This document shows positions 28,678 through 39,499 of a stretch of DNA of 64,000 nucleotides, piece by piece. Every line of letters begins with the position of its first letter. The stretch's first letter is position 1. The notes below the pieces were generated by a model, which did not search any database, was not told where the DNA came from, and was given only the letters and a program-made list of their open reading frames with translations. Where the stretch lies: contig CAIJXB010000026.1 of NCBI GenBank assembly GCA_903824495.1, positions 240,876 through 304,875 of the forward strand, written 5' to 3'. The translations under genes were made by a program, and so were the position numbers. Source of the DNA: an uncultured Chlamydiae bacterium (GTDB lineage: Bacteria > Chlamydiota > Chlamydiia > Chlamydiales > Rhabdochlamydiaceae).

Positions 28678-29265
28678 ATGAGTGGACTGCTAATGGGTCG
28701 TAAAGCCCCGGAGTTTTCAGCAAGCGCGGTAGTAAAAGGAAAAATTGTAGAGAAGTTTTCTTTGAAGGACTCTTTGGGCAAATATGTGGTTCTTTTTTTC
28801 TATCCCTTGGATTTTACGTTTGTCTGTCCAACAGAATTGCATGCTTTTCAGGAAAAATTAGCTGAGTTTGAAAAGAGAAACGCAGCGCTGATTGCCTGCT
28901 CTATCGATAGCTGCTATTCCCACTGCGCTTGGCTTAATACTCCTAAAGCAAAGGGTGGAATTGAAGGAATTGAATATCCTCTTATTTCTGATATAAATAA
29001 AACAATTGCTCGTGATTTTCAGGTGCTAGAGGAAGAAAGTGGTGTTGCTTATCGAGGTCTTTTTGTTTTAGACAAGCAAGGGATTGTTCGTAATCAGCTC
29101 ATCAATGATTTGCCAATCGGCCGCTCTGTTGAAGAAACTCTTCGAGTTTTAGACGCTTTAATTTTTCATGAAAAAAATGGGGAAGTATGCCCTGCAAATT
29201 GGCATGCAGGACAAAAAGCGATGAAAGCAAATTCGGAAGGGTTAGAGCAGTATTTTAAAGGTTAG
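28678..29265 (+). CDS. 2-Cys peroxiredoxin (AhpC/TSA family)
   Basis: 195 residues; ATG after AAGGAAGG. Peroxidatic Cys in PLDFTFVCPTELHAF (near residue 50) with Thr and Pro in the standard positions; resolving Cys in GEVCPANWHAG (near 171). It reduces hydrogen peroxide and alkyl hydroperoxides through thioredoxin or AhpF. Length is normal. Its 3' end overlaps the converging gene by 11 bases. It corresponds to the chlamydial thiol-specific antioxidant. Confidence 0.94.
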   Translation: MSGLLMGRKAPEFSASAVVKGKIVEKFSLKDSLGKYVVLFFYPLDFTFVCPTELHAFQEKLAEFEKRNAALIACSIDSCYSHCAWLNTPKAKGGIEGIEYPLISDINKTIARDFQVLEEESGVAYRGLFVLDKQGIVRNQLINDLPIGRSVEETLRVLDALIFHEKNGEVCPANWHAGQKAMKANSEGLEQYFKG

Positions 29266-29641
29266 TCAGATAGTCGTATAGATCTTGCTCTGTAACAACA
29301 AGTAGACTTTTATAGAGGTCACAAACATCCAATGTGGCCTCGATGATCGCTTGATTCCCAACCCCAGGAAGAAAGATGGCTTTTACGTTGCGGTCTAGAT
29401 GCTCATTTCTGATGAGCGTCAACCCTTTCGTGTAGTCTCTTACACTAAACCCTTCTTCCTTCACTCTACAAAAGATGATTTCTTGATTATAGAGAAGCGC
29501 TTGTATTGCGTAGTGGATGCCTAAAGTTTCTTCGGGGGGATTTCCGAGAGTTTGTAAGAGCTGTGGAAGTGATCTACAGATGAGAGGGGTTCCCAACTCT
29601 CCTTTTTCAGCTTCTCCAAATAAGAAAACGGTTGATTTCAT
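29255..29641 (-). CDS. Conserved small protein of unknown function
   Basis: 128 residues from the ATG at 29641 (MKSTVFLFGEAEKGELGTP). AAGGGG is 9 bases upstream of it but abuts the ATG at 29650, so the later start is preferred. Alpha/beta character: an opening strand, then LICRSLPQLLQTLG, IHYAIQALLYNQEIIFCRV, VKAIFLPGVGNQAIIEA, LYKSLLVVTEQDLYDYL. I do not recognise the family, but it looks like a compact cytosolic protein. It overlaps peroxiredoxin tail to tail. Confidence 0.7.
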   Translation of the reverse strand: MKSTVFLFGEAEKGELGTPLICRSLPQLLQTLGNPPEETLGIHYAIQALLYNQEIIFCRVKEEGFSVRDYTKGLTLIRNEHLDRNVKAIFLPGVGNQAIIEATLDVCDLYKSLLVVTEQDLYDYLTNL

Positions 29642-29838
29642 AAATAACATCCCCTTAATTTATGAGTCGCTCTTTATTTCTCTCTTTATTTACATATAAA
29701 AAGCATTTGTTACTAAATGTAAAGATTTTTTATTTTCGCTCTGTAGTATTTATTTTCTCTCGAGTTCTTGAAAAGATTGAATAGAATGGAAGACTTTTTT
29801 AAAGTAGGTACTCAAATCTTTAGATGACGGAGATGTTT

Positions 29839-30900
29839 ATGTTGAAAAAACTGATGAGCTTTTTGTTGTTGCCTATGTTGTGGATTTCTTCCCAAGGGAG
29901 CGCTTTAGAATGGAATCATTTTCAGTGGGGGAAATCGAAGAGCGAATGCAGCTCTTCTAACCAGCTAAGAGATCGTTGGACCAGCTTTTTGCTCGAGGAG
30001 TGCGTACGCAGCAAATTGGAAAAAGAGTTCGTGAGTTTAGGTATTGAATATGAAATCAATGCAGAAGAGGGGCTTTTCCCTTGCCGTCTATCAGGTAGCT
30101 ATCTTGCAGATGCGAACCGTAAACTTCCAAATCTTGAAGATGTAATACATGGAAATCTTCTTGATTTTTCTCTAGAGTTTGATGTAGCGCAAGAGTTTTG
30201 GATGACTTGGCTTCATGCTCAAAACAAAGAAGAACTTCCATCGTATTGGCTGAGAGAGCCTCCTTTCGAGCCTTCATTTTCCTATTTTGACTTTTTGGAG
30301 CAGTCTGAAAAGATTTTGCAAGATCTATCCTTAATGGATGTAGTGATTGCATTCAACTCTTTAGATAGCAATGAAATGAAAACTAGATATGCTTCTGCAA
30401 AGGAAAATTCTGGACCTCAAAAAGCTTATCTTCCTGCTAAAAAAGGATGGGAGCCAGCTCCTGGTATCGCAAGAGGTGGAGAGCCTAAAAGTGAAGAAGC
30501 TCAGCTTTTTTTCGATCTCCCCCTTACGGATGAAGATAAAAGGAATATTCGCTACATCATCACAACGATGGCAGAGAAGAATGTGATTCAACTTTTACTA
30601 GAAAAGAAAACGATGGAGAAAAAAGGGGAGCAAATTCAACCTGTTCATCCTTTAAGATTTGCTGGGTATGTATTAACAGACCCACTACTTAAGCGCTCGA
30701 TGAAGTCCTTTTCTAAGAACTCTTTTAAGTGGAATGGTTTTTTAGATGGATATGAGAAGCGCTTAAGAGAAGAAAAGCGTGCCGGAACGCTAGATTGTTA
30801 TGTTCCAGGTCTTGCAGATCTTTTAGAAGTAGATCGAAGCGTTATTCAACGTTATATCAATCAAGAAAATTACGGTGGGTTAATTAAGCATTTTCTTTAA
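29839..30900 (+). CDS. Secreted protein of unknown function
   Basis: 353 residues from the third ATG (29839), which has GGAG six bases upstream; the ATGs at 29824 and 29833 do not. Signal peptide MLKKLMSFLLLPMLWISSQG, cleavage near SALEW. The mature part is hydrophilic, rich in Glu, Lys and aromatic residues (YWLREPPFEPSFSYFDFLEQ), without recognised motifs. It is first in a same-strand series with the sulfatase-fold protein and the lipase-like protein; a hairpin separates it from the next gene. An envelope-associated role is inferred from context. Confidence 0.7.
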   Translation: MLKKLMSFLLLPMLWISSQGSALEWNHFQWGKSKSECSSSNQLRDRWTSFLLEECVRSKLEKEFVSLGIEYEINAEEGLFPCRLSGSYLADANRKLPNLEDVIHGNLLDFSLEFDVAQEFWMTWLHAQNKEELPSYWLREPPFEPSFSYFDFLEQSEKILQDLSLMDVVIAFNSLDSNEMKTRYASAKENSGPQKAYLPAKKGWEPAPGIARGGEPKSEEAQLFFDLPLTDEDKRNIRYIITTMAEKNVIQLLLEKKTMEKKGEQIQPVHPLRFAGYVLTDPLLKRSMKSFSKNSFKWNGFLDGYEKRLREEKRAGTLDCYVPGLADLLEVDRSVIQRYINQENYGGLIKHFL

Positions 30901-30924
30901 GTAGTTTTCAATATCCTTGACCAG

Positions 30925-30971
30925 ATTCCTTAAGGCTGCTAAAGCTTAGAAAAGAGGCAGCTTTAAGGAAT
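30925..30971 (+). promoter_or_regulatory. Hairpin sequestering the ribosome binding site of the sulfatase-fold gene
   Basis: The 15-base arm at 30925-30939 (ATTCCTTAAGGCTGC) pairs with the arm at 30957-30971 (GCAGCTTTAAGGAAT) with one G-U pair around a 17-base loop. The right arm contains AAGGA (30965-30969), the ribosome binding site for the ATG at 30978. No U-tract follows, so translation control is more likely than termination. A protein-binding inverted repeat in DNA remains possible. Confidence 0.65.
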
Positions 30972-30977
30972 ATGTGT

Positions 30978-32879
30978 ATGCACGAAAAAGAAAATGGATT
31001 TCCTGTGAATTATATTTATTTCGGATTGCTTTTTTTTGCCTTAGCAACGCTTCAGGTTTATCATGTCGTATTAATCGGTTCTACATCTCTGTTTATTTTA
31101 GGGATGTATAGCGCTCTTGCAGTTTTAGAATCCTTTATCGAGATCGCAGCTCTTGCCTTTATTTCGATGTTTCTACTTTCTCGAGGAAAGACCCTTTTAC
31201 ATCGGATCTATCTTTGCGCAGTAATTCTCCTGTTTTTCCTTCAAGTGATCGATTTTGCTATTGTTCGTCTTATGGACGTCTCCGCATGGCGTTGGATTGA
31301 GCTTGTTTTTCAAGAGACCTTAGCCAATTTCATCGAGATGATTTATGCTGCAAATGTAGATCTTTTTGTTTGTCTAGCGGCTGTTTTAGCTACTATTGGG
31401 CTTATAGCCGTGAATCAGCTTTTCTTCTCTGTTTTAAACAAAATTTGTAAAAAAAGACCTTGGAATTTTTCCTCTAAAAAAGCGATGAGCTTTTGTTTGT
31501 TAAGTCTTGTGACCATTGGAATTGCAGATGTGTCTCTTTATGTAACACAAGAGTCTGAGGCGTCTTTTATTTATGCTAAAGCCCTTCCTTGGAAAAGATC
31601 TTTACTCGATCCAAAGCAAGATGTCATCGAAATGAAGTCGTATTTAAAAGATCCTAAAAGCTGCATGGTAGGACTTAATCAGATGGATTCTAATCTGTTT
31701 TCTTTAGAGAGAAAACCAGATCTTTTTCTTTTTATAACAGAGAGCATGAGGGCTGATTTTCTAACGCAAGAAGTAACGCCGACCCTAGCGCAGTTTAGGA
31801 GTGAACATCACGAGTTCCCAAAGGCTCTTTCTATCACAAACGGGACCCATAAAACATGGTTTTCCCTTTTCTACTCCCTTTACCCCTTTTATTGGACAAA
31901 GTATCAACCGAGCGGTTGGTCTCAAGGTGGGGCTCCTTTGAATCTCTTGAAAAAGATGGGATATCAAATCAACGTGTACGCTTCAAGCCGTCTTTCCTAT
32001 TATGCAATGGATGAAGTCCTATTTGGTAAAAAGGGAAGTTTTGTCGACAACTTACACGAGTTTAGACTCGAGCAGTCTTTGACTGCGAGTGAAACGGATG
32101 CCTTGGCTTTTCAAAAGCTATGTGATGATGTTGAAAGTTCAGAGCAGAAAGGTGGAAGAGTTTTTATTGTATTCATTGAATCCACTCACTTTAATTACAG
32201 CTGGCCTCAAGACAAAGAGCCGTTATTTCAGCCAGTACAGGGCAAGATTGACTATCTAGAGCTCATCTGCGCTCGAAAATCTCTAGATGCAGTGAAAAAT
32301 CGTTATAAAAATGCTCTTAACTATGTAGATAATCTCTTTGCCTCTTTTCAAAAGACCCTTAAAGCTAAAGGTCTTTGGGAAGACTCTGTTGTTGTTTTCA
32401 CAGCAGATCATGGAGAGGAGTTTAATGAGAATGGATGCATGTTCCATGCATCCGGTCTTTCATTGCCTCAGCTACAAGTTCCTTTATATATAAAGCTTGC
32501 TCAAGATCGTTTAGCAGTACCTTTAGACTGCTCAAGAGGAGCCTCCCAAATGGACATTTTTCCAACCCTTTTTCATTATCTTGTAGGAGAAGATGTATTA
32601 GCTTCTCTTTTCCATGGAGAAAGCTTATTTGGTTTTGGAAAAAGAAATTATCAAATCGGAGCTCGTTACAATGCCAGTCAAGCTCCCTCTGAATTTTATA
32701 TTAAAAAGGATGAATATCGGATGACGGTAGAGTTTTCTAATCCTCGCGATATTTTTCATTCTAGATCGCTCAACGTAAAATCGATTTTAGACGAATCAGG
32801 ACAAAAGATTCCTTTTTCTCCTTCCTTTGTTCAAAGTCAATTTGGAGAAGCCCTAGACCAACTGTTTTCTCTACCATGA
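30978..32879 (+). CDS. Inner-membrane sulfatase/phosphoethanolamine-transferase-fold protein
   Basis: 633 residues from the ATG at 30978, chosen over 30972 by spacing to AAGGA. About five transmembrane helices fill residues 10-190. The periplasmic half is an alkaline-phosphatase-superfamily domain: metal-site LFLFITESMRADFL (near 254), TNGTHKTWFSLFYSLYP, where a Thr would be the nucleophile, and VVVFTADHGEEFNENG (near 476). The layout matches LtaS/EptA/YejM proteins that modify lipid A or carry phosphoryl groups. YejM-like members can be regulatory; here the metal-site residues look intact. Coupled by ATGA overlap to the lipase-like gene. Confidence 0.8.
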   Translation: MHEKENGFPVNYIYFGLLFFALATLQVYHVVLIGSTSLFILGMYSALAVLESFIEIAALAFISMFLLSRGKTLLHRIYLCAVILLFFLQVIDFAIVRLMDVSAWRWIELVFQETLANFIEMIYAANVDLFVCLAAVLATIGLIAVNQLFFSVLNKICKKRPWNFSSKKAMSFCLLSLVTIGIADVSLYVTQESEASFIYAKALPWKRSLLDPKQDVIEMKSYLKDPKSCMVGLNQMDSNLFSLERKPDLFLFITESMRADFLTQEVTPTLAQFRSEHHEFPKALSITNGTHKTWFSLFYSLYPFYWTKYQPSGWSQGGAPLNLLKKMGYQINVYASSRLSYYAMDEVLFGKKGSFVDNLHEFRLEQSLTASETDALAFQKLCDDVESSEQKGGRVFIVFIESTHFNYSWPQDKEPLFQPVQGKIDYLELICARKSLDAVKNRYKNALNYVDNLFASFQKTLKAKGLWEDSVVVFTADHGEEFNENGCMFHASGLSLPQLQVPLYIKLAQDRLAVPLDCSRGASQMDIFPTLFHYLVGEDVLASLFHGESLFGFGKRNYQIGARYNASQAPSEFYIKKDEYRMTVEFSNPRDIFHSRSLNVKSILDESGQKIPFSPSFVQSQFGEALDQLFSLP

Positions 32880-33931
32880 ATAGATTTGCCATCCTATTTA
32901 GTTTCATTTGCTGTTTCTTGCACGTAGAAGGAATAGCTTCTCCATGCACACCTCAAGGGGAAGAAAGGCAAAAGTCTCTTCTTCAATGGGAAGAGGCAAT
33001 GAATTGGGTTCTTCCGTTTTCCTCAAGAACATTTTCACTTGTCATCGGTTCAAGACCTCAAGTATTTGAAGAGACGATCCTCGACTTAGATGAATTTACA
33101 GCTCTTTATGGCTATTTTACCTGTAATAAACCTCTAGTTGGAATTGTTACAGAATCAGATGCCGATCTACAGCCCCTACAAAATGTATTTGATGCTTTAA
33201 ATAAACACTCGAAGCCTAGTTGGGCAGAACTTGTTGCTGATGAGCTTTTATGTAAAGCAATGGCTTATAGAACTCTGCAAAAGGGCATGAAGATCTCGAT
33301 CCCTGTTGCTGCTGGCAAAAAAACAAAACTAGTCGAATACAAAGTAGATGAAGTTTTAGATTTGTGGCAAGGGATGCCAGCTTTTGGTTTGATCCCTTCA
33401 AAAAAAGGAGCTTCTCCTATTCTACTCTTTCGAGGCACCGATTTTTCATTCACTTCTAAAAGCAGCTGGGCTTCGATCTTAAGCGACTTCGACCTTTCAG
33501 GAGCGGGTCTCACTACCTTTCGCTCCTCTCAGAAAAAAATTCACGCTTGGCTTGAAAAAGCCTCTTCTTCTGGTAAAACAAAAGTGATGGGATTTAGCCT
33601 TGGTGGTATTTTGGCTATCTACACAGCCATTTTTGAAAATGTTCTGATCGATCAATGTGTTGCCTTCAATGCTCCAGGAGTTTCCAAAGCTATTTTTAGT
33701 GAATGGAAGCAACTTGCAGATTCTCCTCCTATTCATCTTTATGCAACACAAGGAGATCTTGTTTCCAGATTTGGCAACATGGTAGGAAATGCTTTTGAGC
33801 TTTCAAGTAAGGTTCCCTTAGGCCCCATCGAAGCTCACACAAAGATCATGACAGCCAAGTCTCCCGTTCTTCTTTATCAGATCGATGTTGAGAAAGAAAA
33901 TCTCACTCGTTTTAGAGCCAGTGGATACTAA
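32876..33931 (+). CDS. Secreted alpha/beta hydrolase (lipase-like)
   Basis: 351 residues starting at an ATGA overlap with the previous stop. Signal peptide MNRFAILFSFICCFLHVEGIA. Nucleophile elbow GFSLGG near 238, candidate acid in QGDLVSRFG near 292 and His in EAHTKIM near 321 give the order of a Ser-Asp-His triad. PILLFRGTDFSF is the oxyanion region of class 3-type lipases. It could act on lipids delivered or altered by the preceding membrane enzyme. It converges with eno, 4 bases apart. Confidence 0.75.
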   Translation: MNRFAILFSFICCFLHVEGIASPCTPQGEERQKSLLQWEEAMNWVLPFSSRTFSLVIGSRPQVFEETILDLDEFTALYGYFTCNKPLVGIVTESDADLQPLQNVFDALNKHSKPSWAELVADELLCKAMAYRTLQKGMKISIPVAAGKKTKLVEYKVDEVLDLWQGMPAFGLIPSKKGASPILLFRGTDFSFTSKSSWASILSDFDLSGAGLTTFRSSQKKIHAWLEKASSSGKTKVMGFSLGGILAIYTAIFENVLIDQCVAFNAPGVSKAIFSEWKQLADSPPIHLYATQGDLVSRFGNMVGNAFELSSKVPLGPIEAHTKIMTAKSPVLLYQIDVEKENLTRFRASGY

Positions 33932-33935
33932 TTAG

Positions 33936-36335
<2,400 letters not shown>

Positions 36336-36339
<4 letters not shown>

Positions 36340-37088
36340 TTTACAGCCCCTCTAAGTTCGTAGAGTAAAATGGCACCGGCAGAAGCAACATTTAAAGATT
36401 CCATCTGACCGCTCATGGGAATTGTAATTTTCTCAAAGAGCTCGGTTGCTTCTTTTCTTGCACCTTGAGATTCGCGACTTAAGATCAAAGCTAAAGAAGA
36501 AGGGGCATTGCATTTTTTTACATCGATACCGACAGTATCGGCTACAAAGACAGTTAAAGATTTTTTTGTAACCATAGAAAGAAAATCACTCCAAGTCCCC
36601 TCGGCTAAGGGAAGTCTAAAAGTAGCTCCTTTTGCAGCTCTTAATGCCTTTTCGTTGAAGGGATCGCAGGTATTTTCTAGTAAATAGACGCCATCCCATC
36701 CGAGGGCAAGGGCTGTTCGGATCACGGTACCAACATTCCCAGGATCAGAAACGCCATCGAGTACAAGCAAGCGAGATGCACTAGAAAGATTTTTAAAGAG
36801 AGGCAGGGAGACAACTGCAGCGATGGGCTCGGGCTGCTTTAGTCCCGTCATTTTTTTCATAATCTCTTCAGTCACTAAAAATGTTTCTTCAGCTGCGGGA
36901 GAGATATCGGGGCCTTCTTCTGCAATCAGGGCGTGAATAGGTGTTTTTGAGCGTATTAGCTCTTCCACCATTTTGGTTCCCATCACAAAAATCTTTCCTT
37001 CCTCTCTGCGAAATTCCCTTTCTTTACGAAGAGAAACAATGTATTTAACAAAAGGATGTTGCAGGCTGGTGATGTTTTTTGGTACCAT
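36336..37088 (-). CDS. TrmH/SpoU-family RNA 2'-O-methyltransferase
   Basis: 250 residues. N-terminal substrate-binding domain (ITSLQHPFVKYIVSLRKERE), then the SPOUT motifs: I LVLDGVSDPGNVGTVIRTA, II LALILSRESQGA, III ITIPMSGQMESLNVASAGAI. It methylates a ribose in rRNA or tRNA using SAM; the target cannot be told from sequence. Heads the operon with rsgA and eno, which fits ribosome assembly. ATG after TAGGA. Confidence 0.93.
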
Positions 37089-37177
37089 TTTTCCTAAGTT
37101 TTCTAAAAGTAAGAATCACTTTAAATGATCGCATAACCGAGCTTTCTTCACAAGCAGTGCTAAAGGGAGGGATTTAG

Positions 37178-38110
37178 GTGGTTGATAAAAAGAAAAAACA
37201 GCAAAAAAAAAAGAGGGACTGGGGGATTTTTTCCCTACTCGTAGCTCCTTTTTCTCTTTGTGTTGTAGGGCTTTTTTGTTTCAAAAGTACCCTTCCATTT
37301 TCGGTAGAGGAGATCCGCCCCGTGCGAGATTTTTCTTTTCAAGCGGCGCAAACCTCTTCTCAAGAAGAGCTTGAGAAATTTCGCTCCGTTTTTTCTAAGC
37401 CGTTTGTTTATTCAAAAGAAACGGACCTATGCTATATTTTTGTCTCTCAAAACAATGAATACATCATTAAATTTTTTAAAATGAGAAAGCTCACGCCTAA
37501 ATATTGGCTTAATTATGTCCCCTTTCCTTGGCTAGAGCAGGAGCGTTTGAATAAAATCGGCCACAGGGAAAGGACGAGACAGGAACTTTTTGGAAATTTT
37601 AAAACAGCATTTGAAGAATTTCGTCATCAAACGACCCTTGTATTCATTCATTTTTTTAGTACGAACTGGCTCAAAACAAAAGTTCAGCTCATAGATCAAC
37701 AAAATTCCCTCCACGTAGTTTCTTTAGATACAGTCCCTTTTGTGTTACAAAGAAATCCCAAGCCTCTTTTTGAGTATGTCGAGGAGTTGATCCAAAAAGA
37801 GAAAACAAAAGAGGCTATCAGCTCTTTGCTTTTAGTATTAGATCTTGTTAAAGACCGTTGTCAAAGAGGCCTTGCAGATCAAGACAGTGAACTCGAATTT
37901 GATTATGGTTTCATCGGTAATCGAGCTGTTTTTACTCAAATAGGAAGAATGCAACAAGACGACTCTTTAAAAACACCTTTAAGCACACTAAGAGAAGTGT
38001 TTAAGGTAAATCAAAAGATCACAGATTGGCTTAAGAAAAATCACCCATCGCTTGCTGTAGAGTTTCAAAAAGAAGCTCAAGATCTTCTTTCGTTGCTTGA
38101 AGAGCTATAG
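37178..38110 (+). CDS. Membrane-anchored protein, possibly kinase-derived
   Basis: 310 residues; GTG start with AAGGGAGG seven bases upstream. A Lys-rich N-terminus (about 1-14) precedes one transmembrane helix (about 15-36). The remaining part has CYIFVSQNNEYIIKFFK, which recalls the beta-strand lysine of protein kinases, and later CQRGLADQDSELEFDYGFI, which loosely recalls catalytic and DFG-type segments. These are weak echoes and no intact kinase motif is present. Otherwise unrecognised. A hairpin follows the stop. Confidence 0.6.
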   Translation: MVDKKKKQQKKKRDWGIFSLLVAPFSLCVVGLFCFKSTLPFSVEEIRPVRDFSFQAAQTSSQEELEKFRSVFSKPFVYSKETDLCYIFVSQNNEYIIKFFKMRKLTPKYWLNYVPFPWLEQERLNKIGHRERTRQELFGNFKTAFEEFRHQTTLVFIHFFSTNWLKTKVQLIDQQNSLHVVSLDTVPFVLQRNPKPLFEYVEELIQKEKTKEAISSLLLVLDLVKDRCQRGLADQDSELEFDYGFIGNRAVFTQIGRMQQDDSLKTPLSTLREVFKVNQKITDWLKKNHPSLAVEFQKEAQDLLSLLEEL

Positions 38111-38115
38111 CATCT

Positions 38116-38144
38116 ACCTTATGTAAACCTGCTTTACATAAGGT
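38116..38144 (+). terminator. 12-bp perfect hairpin after the membrane-anchored protein gene
   Basis: ACCTTATGTAAA-CCTGC-TTTACATAAGGT starts 6 bases after the stop. It is a perfect stem without a strong U-tract, so termination is likely but not certain. Confidence 0.6.
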
Positions 38145-38275
38145 GCAATTTCATGGTGTAATTTGTTTTTAGAGTGTTTGTTAAGCGACTGTTTATCGGT
38201 AAATATTTTCAATTTCAATTTTGTCGAGCAATTTGCTACTGTTTAGATCAGAAACTTTTAATGTGAGAAATCTCT

Positions 38276-39499
38276 ATGTTCAGATCAAAACAGCAGTATC
38301 GTACTTTTCTAACAGTGCTCATGACCTATACTTTGGATTTGGTAGGCTTTTCTATCGTTTTTCCAGTGCTAGCCCCTCTTCTTTTAAATCCGCAGCTTCA
38401 CTTTTTTGCTGCAGATACTCCCGAGGTTGCTAGAACAACAGTTCTTGGGTTTCTTTTTGCTGTATTTGGTATCGTGCAATTTATAGGAGCGCCGCTTGCT
38501 GGCGCACTAGCCGATCATTATGGAAGGTATAAGATTTTCCTATGGACAATTGCTTTAAGTGTCTTTGGATATATTTTGATGGCGATGAGTATTTATATGC
38601 AGAGCCTTCCCTATTTATTTTTAGGGCGTATCGTGACAGGTCTTTGTTCGGGTAATTATTCTCTTGCGCAATCAACTACTGCTGATTTGACAGATGTCCA
38701 TCATCGCAGTAAGGCATTTGGAATCTTGCTAGGTGTGGGAGGTCTTGGATTCGTAGCGGGACCTTGGATCGGAGGCAAGCTTGCCAATCCTGATTGGCTT
38801 CATGGATCCGGTGCCTTTATTTTTGCAGCAATCGCTGCCCTTATTAACTTCTTTATCGTTCTTTGCTTTTTTGTCGAAACATGGCAGAGGAAAGCTGAGC
38901 AAGCTAAAATCAGTGTTTTTAATATTGTAAAAGACATCCATATCGTCATTCGTCAAAAGAACCTGCGCATCATTTTGATTGCGTATTTATTTTTTGCAAT
39001 TGGCTGGGGATTCTTTTTGATTTTCTCTCCAACGTTCCTTGTTCAGAAGTTTTCTTTGGGCTCTGATAAGATCGGAGACATTTTTGCCTATATGGCAATC
39101 ATCTGGTTTTTTGTTTCTATGTTTTTAAACAAAGAACTCTCTGGGAAGTTTTCTTTGCGCGCGCTTATTTTAGCGGGGTCTTTGATTGCATCTGTTGGAG
39201 TGGCTCTTTTTGTGTTCCCTGAAACTCTTTGGCTCTATTGGATCATCATTCCTGTTGCTCTTTTAGGCGGAGCTCTTGGATGGGTTAATTTGGGAGCGAT
39301 CTTATCAGTGAAGGCTTCAGAAAACATGCAAGGAAGAGCGATGGGAGCCGGAGGCGCCATGTGGTCGATGGGACAGATTGTAGCACCCTTAGCAGCTGGT
39401 CCTATGGCTGGATGGAATATTTATTCGCCGATGCTTGCGGGATCTTTTTTTCTATTGCTTTCGTTTGTCTATTTTATCTGGAGCTATAGGGAAAACTGA
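38276..39499 (+). CDS. MFS transporter, DHA1 (TetA/Bcr-like) type
   Basis: 407 residues with about 12 transmembrane helices. Motif A after helix 2 reads GALADHYGRYKI and helix 4 has FLGRIVTGLCSGN, typical of drug/proton antiporters. Near the C-terminus, GRAMGAGGAMWSMGQIVAPL is the TetA-type helix 10-11 region. The substrate is unknown; it could be a drug or a metabolite. No regulator is beside it. It converges with cca, the two frames overlapping by 16 bases. Confidence 0.85.
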   Translation: MFRSKQQYRTFLTVLMTYTLDLVGFSIVFPVLAPLLLNPQLHFFAADTPEVARTTVLGFLFAVFGIVQFIGAPLAGALADHYGRYKIFLWTIALSVFGYILMAMSIYMQSLPYLFLGRIVTGLCSGNYSLAQSTTADLTDVHHRSKAFGILLGVGGLGFVAGPWIGGKLANPDWLHGSGAFIFAAIAALINFFIVLCFFVETWQRKAEQAKISVFNIVKDIHIVIRQKNLRIILIAYLFFAIGWGFFLIFSPTFLVQKFSLGSDKIGDIFAYMAIIWFFVSMFLNKELSGKFSLRALILAGSLIASVGVALFVFPETLWLYWIIIPVALLGGALGWVNLGAILSVKASENMQGRAMGAGGAMWSMGQIVAPLAAGPMAGWNIYSPMLAGSFFLLLSFVYFIWSYREN

